The notes under the pieces were generated by a model. The model ran no database searches and was not told where the DNA came from. It saw only the letters and a program-made list of their open reading frames with translations. Below are positions 1 to 8,575 of a DNA stretch of 52,124 nt, piece after piece. The DNA comes from Candidatus Gastranaerophilales bacterium (lineage in GTDB: Bacteria > Cyanobacteriota > Vampirovibrionia > Gastranaerophilales > Gastranaerophilaceae), in assembly GCA_944322675.1 (NCBI GenBank), contig CALUPO010000013.1, forward strand, positions 1 through 52,124, written 5' to 3'. Positions within the stretch are counted from its first letter, which is position 1. The number at the start of each line of letters is the position of its first letter. The position numbers and the translations under genes were made by a program.

Positions 1-2
1 TA

Positions 3-623
3 TCAAGTGCCATAGCATCATTAAAAAGTGTTGATGATGAAACAAAAGAAAAACTTGATTTTGATAATCAGAAAAAAGTGGTGCATGGATTAAATGAAAT
101 TTATACAAAAGATAAGGATGTTGAAAAAACAGAAGAAACTAATGGTGAAATTAGCTTTGGTGGAAGAAAAGATAGGGCGATGAATATTGTAAAAAAACGA
201 ACTGCATCTGCTGTAGCTATTGCAGCAGGAGCTAGTGCTCTTGATTTTGTTCCTTTAGCTGGACCTTTATTAAGTTTGGGTACAAGCATCGGTGGGTTAA
301 TGGCTAATGAATATGAAATGGTTCAAGAAATTGCTTCTGAATATGTAATAACTCATACACAAAGTGCACAAGATGGTAATTCAGTAGCTGCAAATGGTAC
401 CAAAGTAGGTTTAACTTCATACGCTACAGGAACCGCTGCAATAGATATTTTGCTTGCATCAGCTGCAGAGGAACTTACAAAAGAAGCTGCAAAACAAGTT
501 ATATTTAAATTTATACCTTTTGTTGGACCTATTGTTAGTACAGGTGTAGCATCAGCAACAACATATAAATTAGGTGAGCGTGTTATAAAAGTTTATCAAC
601 AACAAACAGGACATTATGACTAA
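3..623 (+). CDS. DUF697-like hydrophobic protein, 5'-truncated by the window edge
   Basis: The reading frame is open from base 3, so the gene probably starts outside the window; the in-frame GTG GTG at 78 has no Shine-Dalgarno and is unlikely to be the start. The visible protein (about 206 residues) has a charged N-terminal part, then two hydrophobic blocks. The first contains DFVPLAGPLL and the second FIPFVGPIVS followed by a Gly/Ala/Thr-rich helix. This IP-VG ... TT--LG pattern resembles the DUF697/YcjF family of membrane-associated helical proteins; the family assignment is an inference. It is followed after 46 bases by a four-helix membrane protein. An inverted paralogue with the same downstream neighbour lies at 51499-52122. 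The N- and C-terminal parts are nearly identical between the copies, while the middle differs. Its function is unknown. Confidence 0.7.
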   Translation, partial: SSAIASLKSVDDETKEKLDFDNQKKVVHGLNEIYTKDKDVEKTEETNGEISFGGRKDRAMNIVKKRTASAVAIAAGASALDFVPLAGPLLSLGTSIGGLMANEYEMVQEIASEYVITHTQSAQDGNSVAANGTKVGLTSYATGTAAIDILLASAAEELTKEAAKQVIFKFIPFVGPIVSTGVASATTYKLGERVIKVYQQQTGHYD

Positions 624-669
624 ATAGTCATAATATTCTATTTTAATAATTATGTTTGGAGATTTAAGT

Positions 670-1323
670 ATGGTAAATAACATAGTAAACACAAGTAATC
701 CCTATAATCATATTTCAGAACAAAAAAAGAATGCAGGTTGTATAAGACCTCCTAAAAATCCATTTTATATTATTTCAACATTTGGTGGACTTGCTTCAAT
801 TGTAGGCACAGTTGATTATCTTGATACATATAAAACAAAAAGCATGAAACCATTATTAGAAAAAGAAGCAAAAGATGTAAGGCAGTCTAATCAAAAAAAT
901 ATTAGCATTTTTGAAAATGTAGTTGAACAGATTCAAAATACTAAGAAAAATAAACCGGCTAAATACTATTCTTTGTTAGCATTAGGAGTTTTAATTATTT
1001 CAACAATAAGCTATGGTTTAAGTGAAATGAATATATGGGTAAAAGATGATGAAAATAAAGAAAAAAATCTAAAGAAAAAAATGACTACCAATACTATTAT
1101 AGGTAGTATAGGTGGTGGTGCTACATGTGGATTATCAGCAAATGTTTTCTTAAACGGTATAGATGAAGTTAATAAAAAGAAAAGTTATAAAACAAAAAAT
1201 GCACTGAAAGGTGTTGCAGTTGGTGCTTTGGTGGCAACTGTTGTGGGCGGTTTAACTCTTATTGCCAACGAACTCTCTTTGGATAAGTTTAAAAAAGAAA
1301 ACAGACAAGAGATTAGTGGATAA
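670..1323 (+). CDS. Four-helix membrane protein of the IWV family, unknown function
   Basis: Protein of 217 residues. An ATG at 652 is possible, but the ATG at 670 is preferred because GGAGA lies 8 bases upstream and the resulting N-terminus, MVNNIV, resembles that of the protein at 28086. It has four predicted membrane segments (around FYIISTFGGLASIVG, YYSLLALGVLIISTIS, a Gly-rich GSIGGGATCGLSA, and GALVATVVGGLTLIA). The second segment is followed by NIWVKDDENKEKNLKKK. The C-terminus is LSLDKFKKENRQE. The protein at 50768-51451 has the same plan, the same IWV motif after helix 2 and an almost identical tail, so the two are paralogues. It probably forms an operon with the DUF697-like gene. 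No known family is recognised. Confidence 0.75.
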   Translation: MVNNIVNTSNPYNHISEQKKNAGCIRPPKNPFYIISTFGGLASIVGTVDYLDTYKTKSMKPLLEKEAKDVRQSNQKNISIFENVVEQIQNTKKNKPAKYYSLLALGVLIISTISYGLSEMNIWVKDDENKEKNLKKKMTTNTIIGSIGGGATCGLSANVFLNGIDEVNKKKSYKTKNALKGVAVGALVATVVGGLTLIANELSLDKFKKENRQEISG

Positions 1324-1466
1324 AATAAGGATTTACGAAGTGTCAGCCATTGAAGTTCTTTTGCATAAATTCGTCACACCCTTGCAACCCTTTGGAGTTA
1401 TTCGTTCCTTTGTCTTTACTTAGTCTTGACTTTTTCTTCATGTAAGTTTGCTGTATTCAAGGGGGT

Positions 1467-1495
1467 TGCAGGGGGAGCCTTTGGCTCCCCCTGCA
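1467..1495. repeat. Perfect GC-rich palindrome
   Basis: Two perfect 13-base arms, TGCAGGGGGAGCC and its complement, flank a TTT loop. Its GC content stands out against the AT-rich surroundings. There is no U-tract after it on either strand, so a simple rho-independent terminator is not well supported. It lies between copy A and copy B of the 1331-1730 repeat. Confidence 0.8.
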
Positions 1496-1506
1496 TAAAA
1501 CAATAA

Positions 1507-1559
1507 TCCGCCGTGGATAGACGGCTTCACAAATGTGAAGACGGCATGCCTCAGGCGGA
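1507..1559. repeat. Nested hairpin element
   Basis: Outer arms TCCGCC (1507-1512) and GGCGGA (1554-1559) enclose an inner perfect hairpin CTTCAC/GTGAAG (1525-1540). The element is GC-rich compared with its surroundings and looks like a REP-type extragenic palindrome or a decayed mobile element end. Confidence 0.65.
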
Positions 1560-1738
1560 AAAAGAAGTATCAACCATGGAACTTCTTTTGCATAAATTGA
1601 GACAGTTTATGTAAAAAAGAGAAAAGCAAGAGGTTTGAGAAATAAACATTTGTTTACGAAGTATCAACCATTGAACTTCTTTTGCATAGATTGAGACAGT
1701 TTATGTAAAAAAGAGAAAAGCAAGAGGTTTAAAAACTA

Positions 1739-1996
1739 TTAATTGTTGCTGGTGATATAATCCTCTTTTTGCTTCCTTGTTAGTTTCTTAAATCTTATTT
1801 CTTCACATAATGCATCATGCTTTGAGTGAAATTCTTTTTGAAAGACAAGTGCTTTTGGTTTATTTGTGCGGGTAAATTTTGCGCCTTTGCCTTCAACATG
1901 CTTTTTATAACGAGCTATAACATCATTTGTATAACCGCAATAAAGTTTATTGTTTTGAGTTAAAATAACATAAATAAAATGTCTTTTTTTATCCAT
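1739..1996 (-). CDS. GIY-YIG domain nuclease-like protein (YhbQ/UPF0213 type)
   Basis: An 85-residue single-domain protein. The N-terminal FIYVILTQNNKLYCGYTND segment gives the GIY-YIG signature (Y-V-I ... Y-C-G-Y-T), followed by ARYKKH and the conserved Glu-rich helix ALCEEIRFKKLT. The size fits the stand-alone YhbQ/UPF0213 group, members of which have been linked to DNA repair or processing; the precise role here is unknown. It starts only 2 bases after the stop of the upstream dihydrouridine synthase gene, so it is probably the last gene of the TPR-dus-GIY operon. Two direct repeats lie just beyond its stop codon. Confidence 0.88.
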   Translation of the reverse strand: MDKKRHFIYVILTQNNKLYCGYTNDVIARYKKHVEGKGAKFTRTNKPKALVFQKEFHSKHDALCEEIRFKKLTRKQKEDYITSNN

Positions 1997-1998
1997 TT

Positions 1999-2970
1999 TT
2001 AAACCTCAAGTAAATAATGGGATAGAATATCATCAAGAATTTTATTTACACCATTTAAAGTTTCTTCTGTCATTAATGCAAGACGATATTTTGAAGCATT
2101 TTTTAAATTATTAATAAAAAAAGGATAAAATTTTCGCATAAATTTTATAGCTACTTTTTCACCACGATAATCACATTCTTTATTTATATAATCTTTTAAA
2201 ACGTTGATTTTATTTTGAAAAGTCATAACATCTTTATCATTATTTTCAATACGAGAAAGTAAAGAAACATCATACAAAACTCCACGACCTATTGAAACTC
2301 CATAAGCATTGGTAATTTCAAGACATTTTTGACTGTCTTCATAAGATAAAATATCGCCATTTGCAAAAACCGGAATTGAAACATTTTTAACAAGTTCACC
2401 TATTTTTTCCCAATTTGAAGCACCTGAATACATTTGACTTCTATATCTGCCATGAAGTGTTATAAAGTCTGCACCTGCTTTTTCCATAAGCTTACCAAAT
2501 TCAATAAAATTTTCTTGTTCTTTAGTAAAGCCTAAGCGAAATTTAACTGAAACAGGAAGCTTTATCGATTCTTTAACTGCTTGAACAATATCATAAGCTA
2601 AAGAGGTATTTATCATTAAAGCAGAGCCATCACCGCCGCTTGTAACTTTTTTGACAGGACAGCCCATATTTATATCAATACCCTGGCATTTTGATTCCAA
2701 TATTTTTGCAGCTTTTGCCATTTTTTCAACTTTATGTCCTACTATTTGACAAAATATTGGTGAGTCTTTTTGAGTAACTTCTGATATTTTTACATCTGGT
2801 TTATTGCATAATGCTTCAGCACTAATCATTTCTGTTGTAAGTAACGTATTTGATGAATAACTTCTTACAATACTTCTTAACACAATATCTGTTATTCCCG
2901 CCATTGGGGAGAGAATTGTTTTGGGAAGTTTAAAGTTTTTATTTATTATTATTTGTTTTGTATTTGTCAT
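1999..2970 (-). CDS. dus: tRNA-dihydrouridine synthase (DusB-like)
   Basis: A 323-residue protein with the whole Dus pattern: LSPMAGITD at the N-terminus (FMN binding), DINMGCPVKKVTSGGDGSAL with the catalytic Cys, VSVKFRLGF, FITLHGRYRSQMYSG, VFANGDI and VSIGRGVL for FMN phosphate binding. Dus enzymes reduce uridines in the tRNA D-loop using NADPH and FMN. The GCPVKKV motif resembles DusB or the single bacterial Dus of Gram-positive bacteria. It lies 34 bases downstream of the TPR gene and 2 bases upstream of the GIY-YIG gene, on the same strand. The position modified cannot be told from sequence. Confidence 0.95.
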   Translation of the reverse strand: MTNTKQIIINKNFKLPKTILSPMAGITDIVLRSIVRSYSSNTLLTTEMISAEALCNKPDVKISEVTQKDSPIFCQIVGHKVEKMAKAAKILESKCQGIDINMGCPVKKVTSGGDGSALMINTSLAYDIVQAVKESIKLPVSVKFRLGFTKEQENFIEFGKLMEKAGADFITLHGRYRSQMYSGASNWEKIGELVKNVSIPVFANGDILSYEDSQKCLEITNAYGVSIGRGVLYDVSLLSRIENNDKDVMTFQNKINVLKDYINKECDYRGEKVAIKFMRKFYPFFINNLKNASKYRLALMTEETLNGVNKILDDILSHYLLEV

Positions 2971-3004
2971 ATTTATTATTTATATTTACTCTCACTTAAA
3001 AAAA

Positions 3005-5125
3005 TCAATTTGTAAGTTCATTTATACGTTTTTGAGCATAATCTGTAAGTTCGTTTTTTTCGTTAATTGATTTTGATAAATATTCTTTAAAGTATTTTAT
3101 AGCATTTTCTTTTTGATTTAATATGTCATAATTTACACCAAGGGAATAATAAACTTCCTTTAAATCAGGATTTTTATTTATAGAAGTTAAATAATCATTA
3201 ATGGCATTTTGTTTATTTCCAAGTTCATCAAAAATTATAGCCCTATAATAATAAGCATAAGCATCTTCATATTTATTTGATATTAAAGTATTTAACTTAT
3301 TTAAAGCTGTTTTAAAATCTTTTTTATCAATTAATCCAATGATTTCATTTAGTTTTAATGTATTTTGTTCTTCATCAATTGCACTTATAAGTTCTTTAGC
3401 TTTACTATTTTCGTTGTTTAAAGTAATGGATTTTTGAAGATAATTTTTTGCATTCAAATAGTCTTTTAAATTGTAATAACAAAGTCCTATATAATATGCT
3501 GTATCTGAATTTTTAGGATTAATATCAAGAGCTTTTTTATAAGATTCTATTGAAGCTTTATAATCATTTAAATAAAATTTACATCCTGCAATGCCAAGCA
3601 AAACAGGTTCATTTTTGACTTCAATGGCATTATACATATTTAAAGCATCGTTATAATTTTGTTGTTCAAATAGTTTTGATGCTTGTAAAATTTGATTATT
3701 TAAATCAACATTATAAAGTTCATTAAAGTGGGCAATTAAATTCTTATCGTCAGGGAACTTATTTTGTGCACGTTTAGCCAGATCAAGACTATCTTTTAAA
3801 TTGCCGCATTCATATAATGCTTTTGATAAATTTAAATATGTATTTGAGTCATTTTTTCCAAGTTCAATTGAGCGTTTATAATAATATAACGCTTCTTTAG
3901 GTTGCTTTTGTTTATGAAGTTCATAACCAATTTGATAATTTAAATCAGGATCATTTGGTGTTTTATTAAGTTTTTGTTTTAGAAACGTAATTAAATCATT
4001 TGAATTTAGGTTCTTCATTAATAAATTATCTAAATTTTCTTTTGCTTCATTATTATCAGGATTATTAGCAAGGCATGCTTTATAGTCTTTTATAGCTTCT
4101 TGATATTTATTTAACTTTTCATAGCATAAAGCTCTTAAGAATTGTGCCCGATGATTATTTGGACTTTTTGAAAGGATTTCATTGTATATTTTTAAAGCAT
4201 TTTGATAATCCTTTTTATTCATATATAAGCTACCAATATTAATTTTAGAAATATTGGTTGAAGGAGGTTCATATTTGGAAGCTATATTATAATACTTTAA
4301 TGCTTCATCAAACTTATTCATTTTTTGACAAACGGCACCTATATTTATTAAACTTTGGTAATCTTTTGGATTTTGTTTTATTTTATTTTGATAATCTAAA
4401 TATAATTTGTTTAAAATCCCAATATCGTCAATATCACCATTCATAGCTTTTGTATAAAAATTGTTTGCTATATTTTTATCACCTAATGTTTCATATATTT
4501 TGCCAAGTTTTAGTAAACTTTGAGAATGATTTTTATCATAACTTAGAACTTTTTCATAATAAACTTTTGCTTTATCAAGATTATTTAATACATAAAAAAT
4601 ATTAGCAATTTCAAAGTAAGATGACATTTGATATTTAGAATCACTTAATGCATAATGAAAAGTTGTAGCAGCAGCTTCAAGTTTGCCTTCTTTTTTTAAT
4701 CTTTTAGCTTCTTCAAATATCCCCTTTGAAGATGTGTCTTTTTTAGCTTGTTTAATTACATCATTTAAATTTGCTTCGGTAGTTTGTATAGCTTTCGATA
4801 ATTGTGTTGATGAAAAGTCGTTGCTATATTTTAAATAAAATAAAGCACTTTTTAAATCGTCTATACAAGAATTAAAATCTCGTTTTTTGTTGTAATAATA
4901 TGTAGCACGGGCTAGATACGAATTTATTATTCCTGCATTTGCATGGGTGTTAATTGATTCAAGATTTAATGCACTTCTATAAGAATTTATGGAATCTGTA
5001 TATAAATGTTTTTCAAAGTATTGCTTTCCCTGAAGATTATATGCATTTATAACATCTATATTTTGTGCAAAACATATAATTTTAGGTAACAAAAAAAGGG
5101 TTAAAATAATTGCAAGTTTTTTCAT
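3005..5125 (-). CDS. Secreted/periplasmic tetratricopeptide repeat protein
   Basis: A 706-residue protein starting with a Sec signal peptide (KKLAIILTLFLLPKIICFAQ, cleavage probably after the Ala). The remainder is almost entirely TPR repeats, at least a dozen, for example YYEKVLSYDKNHSQSLLKLG and AIKDYKACLANNPDN. TPR arrays are protein-protein interaction scaffolds; no catalytic domain is seen. GAGGA lies about 11 bases before the ATG, and a TATAAT -10 box (minus strand, 5157-5162) lies just upstream. It is the first gene of the probable operon with dus and the GIY-YIG gene, and is divergent from polA. The partner is unknown. The stop codon is TGA. Confidence 0.92.
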   Translation of the reverse strand: MKKLAIILTLFLLPKIICFAQNIDVINAYNLQGKQYFEKHLYTDSINSYRSALNLESINTHANAGIINSYLARATYYYNKKRDFNSCIDDLKSALFYLKYSNDFSSTQLSKAIQTTEANLNDVIKQAKKDTSSKGIFEEAKRLKKEGKLEAAATTFHYALSDSKYQMSSYFEIANIFYVLNNLDKAKVYYEKVLSYDKNHSQSLLKLGKIYETLGDKNIANNFYTKAMNGDIDDIGILNKLYLDYQNKIKQNPKDYQSLINIGAVCQKMNKFDEALKYYNIASKYEPPSTNISKINIGSLYMNKKDYQNALKIYNEILSKSPNNHRAQFLRALCYEKLNKYQEAIKDYKACLANNPDNNEAKENLDNLLMKNLNSNDLITFLKQKLNKTPNDPDLNYQIGYELHKQKQPKEALYYYKRSIELGKNDSNTYLNLSKALYECGNLKDSLDLAKRAQNKFPDDKNLIAHFNELYNVDLNNQILQASKLFEQQNYNDALNMYNAIEVKNEPVLLGIAGCKFYLNDYKASIESYKKALDINPKNSDTAYYIGLCYYNLKDYLNAKNYLQKSITLNNENSKAKELISAIDEEQNTLKLNEIIGLIDKKDFKTALNKLNTLISNKYEDAYAYYYRAIIFDELGNKQNAINDYLTSINKNPDLKEVYYSLGVNYDILNQKENAIKYFKEYLSKSINEKNELTDYAQKRINELTN

Positions 5126-5156
5126 AAAAATAAATCCTCATTTTGCCTATATTAAT

Positions 5157-5162
5157 ATTATA
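5157..5162 (-). promoter_or_regulatory. -10 box of the TPR-dus-GIY operon
   Basis: TATAAT on the minus strand, about 31 bases before the TPR gene start. No convincing -35 box was identified. Confidence 0.45.
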
Positions 5163-5209
5163 TTCAAAAAAAAACTTTTTTTATTATCCTATAATCTTAT
5201 ATTTAAGTG

Positions 5210-5218
5210 TGATATAAT
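5210..5218 (+). promoter_or_regulatory. Extended -10 promoter element of polA
   Basis: TGATATAAT is a perfect extended -10 (TG-N-TATAAT), about 50 bases before the polA ATG. The -35 region is AT-rich and poor, as expected for an extended -10 promoter. Confidence 0.5.
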
Positions 5219-5267
5219 AAATTCATAATATATTTATAAATAATAAAAGAAAGTTATTTAAAGCTAT

Positions 5268-8141
5268 ATGGAAAAAACACTTATATTGATTGATGGGCAT
5301 GCTCTTGCTTTTAGAAGTTATCATGCATTAGAAAGAACAGGTATGAAAACAAAAGAAGGAATTCCAACCTGGGCTGTTTTTGGTTTTTTTCGTGCTTTAT
5401 TTGATATATTAAAAAATAAAGATATAAGTCCTGATTCAATAGCGGTGGCTTTTGATGTGGGTCGTCATACATTTAGATTGGAAAAATATGAGGAATATAA
5501 AGCTAATAGAGGCACAATGCCGGATGATTTAAAAAGTCAGCTTTCTTTAATTATAGAAGGTTTAAAGGTCTTTAATATTCCTATTTATACAAAAGAAGGG
5601 TATGAAGCTGATGATGTTATAGGAACAATTGCACAAAAAATTAAAAATCAAGGTGATAAAATATATATTTTAACAGGTGATAGAGATTCTTTTCAGCTTA
5701 TTGATGATGATGGACAGATTGTTGTTATTATACCACAAGCTAGTAGTTTAGTTTTTTATGATAAGCAAAAAGTTTATGAGAAAATGGGAGTGTATCCTAA
5801 TCAAATTGTAGATTTTAAAGCATTATCAGGCGATACATCAGATAATATTCCAGGTGTTCGGGGTATTGGTCCCAAAACAGCTTCTAATTTACTTGAAAAA
5901 TACAATAATTTGGAAAGTGTTTATGAAAATATTAACGATATAACTCAAAAATCACTAAAAGAAAAACTTATTAATGGAAAAGAGGATGCATATTTAAGTC
6001 AATATCTTGCAAGAATTGATAAAAATGTGGATATTAATTTTGATATTGATGATGCAAAACTTGATATAAGCAATTTAGATGATGTTGTCGCTTTTTTTAA
6101 AAAGCTTCAAATGTATGGTTTTATAAAAAATATTGAATCTGTTTTTGGTGCTTTTAATTTAAAAGTTTATAATGAAAAAAGTGAAAGTAATATTTCAAAT
6201 CATTCGCAATTAAATTTGTTTATTTCTAATATTGATGATAATGAGCAAAGTGAAACTTTGGATAATTTAAAAATAGTTAATGTATGTAGTAAAGCTGAGT
6301 TTAGCCAAAAGATTATTCAAAATCAGGAAGAATTTGATAAGTTTTTATCAATTTTAGAAAAACAAAAGTTTTTTTCATTTGATGTGATGGCAGATGATGA
6401 AGTAAGTGTATTTAATGCAAATATTAATGGTATATCATTTGGTTTTATTGATAATTTTGACTTATTTGAAGATATTCAAAATTATGATGAAAATAAAAAT
6501 AAAATGAAAACTTATTTACTTCCTTTAAATCATAATGAATGTTTTCATATTAATTCAAAACAAATGCTTAATCTATTGAAACCTATCTTTGAAAATGAAA
6601 GTTTAAAGAAAACAGCCAATAATATAAAGTTTGCTTTGAATTTGCTAAGTCAGTATGATATAAAAGTTAATGGTGTTGTTTTTGATGTTGTTCTTGCTTC
6701 TTATGTTTATGATGCAAATCGTCGCCATTTGTTAAGCTCGCAGGCACAAGAAAATCTTGATTATATTATTGACTCAAATTATGATGTTTTAGGCAGAGGA
6801 AAATATGCATTAAAATTTTGTGAATTAAATTTAAGTAAGTTTAAATGTTATGGTTGCCAAAATGCTTACGTTATTTATGCTTTAACTTATTATTGGTTAA
6901 AGACATTAAAGGAGGATGAGAAAAAAATACTTTTTGATATCGAAATACCTCTTGCTTTTGTTTTATCTATTATGGAACAAAACGGTGTAAGTATTGATGT
7001 TGAATATTTAAATACTTTAAATATTGATATTTCTAAAATGGCAAAAGATATTGAAAATAGGATATTTGAACTTGCCTCATGTGAATTTAATATTAACTCT
7101 CCCAAAAAAGTTGGAGAGGTTTTATTTGATAAATTAAATCTCAAAGTTAAAGGAAGAAAAGCTGCAAAAAATTCAACAAATGCAAAGGTTTTAGAACAAC
7201 TTGCTGAAAATTATGAAATAGCGTCAAGAATTCTTGAATATCGTCATTTAATGAAATTAAAAACGACATATATAGAAGCATTGCCAAAGTTAATTAACGT
7301 AAAGGATAATCGTATTCATACAACTTATAATCAATTTGCAACAAACACAGGAAGACTTTCAAGTACTAATCCTAATTTACAAAATATTCCAATACGTACC
7401 GAGTTGGGGCTTAAAATTCGTCGGGCTTTTGTTCCTAAAAATAAGGAAAAATGTGTTATTTTATCTTCTGATTATTCGCAGATTGAATTAAGACTTTTAG
7501 CACATTTTTCAGGTGATAATAATTTAATCGAAGCTTTTAAGAATAATATTGATGTTCATTCACTTACAGCATCTAAAGTTTATGGAGTGGATATAAAAGA
7601 CGTTACAAAAGATATGAGGCGTCATGCTAAAGCTGTTAATTTTGGAATAGTTTATGGGCAAACAAAATATGGTCTTGCAAGTGCTTTGAATATATCAAAA
7701 GATGAAGCACAAGATTTTATTGATAAATATTTTGAAACTTATAAGAATGTAAAAAAATATATGGAAGAAAATATTAATTTTGCCTTAAAAAATGGATATG
7801 CAAGAACTTTATACGGAAGAAAAAGGTATTTGCCGGAATTAACAAGTTCAAATAAGCAAATTCAAGAATTTGCTCAAAGGGCAGCAATAAATTCACCTCT
7901 TCAGGGAACGGCATCTGATTTAATTAAACTTGCAATGATTGAGTTGAATAAAAAATTAAAAGACAATAACTTAAAATCAAAAATGATAATTCAAGTGCAT
8001 GATGAACTTGTGCTTGAGGTTTTAAAAGAAGAACTGGATTTTGTAAAGGAACTTGTTGTAAAATCAATGGAACTTAATCAGCCTCTTAAAGTACCTCTTG
8101 TTGTGGATATTTCTTTTGGTGAAAGTTGGATGAAAGATTAG
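5268..8141 (+). CDS. polA: DNA polymerase I with degenerate proofreading domain
   Basis: A 957-residue family A DNA polymerase for gap filling, primer removal and repair. The N-terminal 5'-3' exonuclease domain (about 1-290) retains acidic motifs (LIDGHALAFRS, AFDVGRHTFR, GYEADDVIG, TGDRDSFQL, SGDTSDNIPG) and the GIGPKTA helix-hairpin-helix. The polymerase domain has motif A DYSQIELRLL (D735), motif B RRHAKAVNFGIVYGQ and motif C QVHDELVLE (D912). The middle 3'-5' exonuclease domain (about 350-530) keeps its fold but not its catalytic acids: exo I reads FDVMADD (D372 is present but Met replaces the Glu), exo II KFALNLL (no Asp) and exo III YGCQNAY (Asn for Asp). Proofreading is therefore probably lost, as in Taq or Bacillus Pol I. 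The gene is monocistronic or co-transcribed with the following small gene. Confidence 0.98.
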   Translation: MEKTLILIDGHALAFRSYHALERTGMKTKEGIPTWAVFGFFRALFDILKNKDISPDSIAVAFDVGRHTFRLEKYEEYKANRGTMPDDLKSQLSLIIEGLKVFNIPIYTKEGYEADDVIGTIAQKIKNQGDKIYILTGDRDSFQLIDDDGQIVVIIPQASSLVFYDKQKVYEKMGVYPNQIVDFKALSGDTSDNIPGVRGIGPKTASNLLEKYNNLESVYENINDITQKSLKEKLINGKEDAYLSQYLARIDKNVDINFDIDDAKLDISNLDDVVAFFKKLQMYGFIKNIESVFGAFNLKVYNEKSESNISNHSQLNLFISNIDDNEQSETLDNLKIVNVCSKAEFSQKIIQNQEEFDKFLSILEKQKFFSFDVMADDEVSVFNANINGISFGFIDNFDLFEDIQNYDENKNKMKTYLLPLNHNECFHINSKQMLNLLKPIFENESLKKTANNIKFALNLLSQYDIKVNGVVFDVVLASYVYDANRRHLLSSQAQENLDYIIDSNYDVLGRGKYALKFCELNLSKFKCYGCQNAYVIYALTYYWLKTLKEDEKKILFDIEIPLAFVLSIMEQNGVSIDVEYLNTLNIDISKMAKDIENRIFELASCEFNINSPKKVGEVLFDKLNLKVKGRKAAKNSTNAKVLEQLAENYEIASRILEYRHLMKLKTTYIEALPKLINVKDNRIHTTYNQFATNTGRLSSTNPNLQNIPIRTELGLKIRRAFVPKNKEKCVILSSDYSQIELRLLAHFSGDNNLIEAFKNNIDVHSLTASKVYGVDIKDVTKDMRRHAKAVNFGIVYGQTKYGLASALNISKDEAQDFIDKYFETYKNVKKYMEENINFALKNGYARTLYGRKRYLPELTSSNKQIQEFAQRAAINSPLQGTASDLIKLAMIELNKKLKDNNLKSKMIIQVHDELVLEVLKEELDFVKELVVKSMELNQPLKVPLVVDISFGESWMKD

Positions 8142-8173
8142 TTTATTAAAAAAGTGAAAAAGGATTGGCGTTT

Positions 8174-8575
8174 GTGATTATAAAATATTTTTTAGTAATT
8201 TTTCTATTTTTAATATGTTTATTTTTAAACATTCATCATAAAGCATATTCAAATAGCCCGGGTGTTCAAAATAGTGCTGTTTCTCCTTATGTTAATTATA
8301 ATGACTGTATAAAAAATTATAAAATAGATGAAGAAAGTTTATTTTATCTTACACTTTCTTCAATATCGAATGCAAAATATAAAATTCTAGAAATTCAAAC
8401 AAGAAGCGGTTATATTTTATTTAGTGCGTATGGTCGTGAATTTCTAGCTCAGGTTGTTAAAGTTAACGATAATTTAAGTGAGTTAAAAATCACACCGCAA
8501 AATAATAGTTATAAATTTGATTACAATTTAATTTATAAAGTTTTTGAAGATGTAGCTTTTAATTTATCAAATTAA
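8174..8575 (+). CDS. Small exported protein, unknown function
   Basis: About 133 residues. A TTG at 8165 is in frame but would be one base from the AAGG motif; GTG at 8174 has AAGG about 10 bases upstream and is preferred. The N-terminus is a long hydrophobic stretch (KYFLVIFLFLICLFL) that acts as a signal peptide or anchor. The rest contains mixed polar segments, with a C-terminal part (QTRSGYILFSAYGREFLAQV and LKITPQNNSYKF) that looks like a small beta-rich domain. It starts 32 bases after polA and its last bases overlap the convergent acsC stop. No family is recognised. Confidence 0.7.
   Translation: MIIKYFLVIFLFLICLFLNIHHKAYSNSPGVQNSAVSPYVNYNDCIKNYKIDEESLFYLTLSSISNAKYKILEIQTRSGYILFSAYGREFLAQVVKVNDNLSELKITPQNNSYKFDYNLIYKVFEDVAFNLSN

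Larger units (their letters stand above)
1331..1730. repeat. Three copies of an intergenic direct repeat
   Basis: Two 73-base copies at 1564-1636 and 1658-1730 differ at only two positions and start with GAAGTATCAACCAT. A third, partial copy (about 1331-1372) starts ATTTACGAAGTGTCAGCCAT. The full copies sit 94 bases apart, immediately downstream of the GIY-YIG gene stop. No coding potential is visible in them. They may be a dispersed intergenic repeat family of this genome. Confidence 0.85.

Noticed and set aside
1-77. Terminal inverted repeats of a transposon
   Set aside because: The repeats lie inside coding frames, no transposase is present, and the 50 kb between them is housekeeping DNA.
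1331-1730. CRISPR array
   Set aside because: The repeats are too long (73 bases), only two full copies exist, and there are no unique spacers or cas genes.
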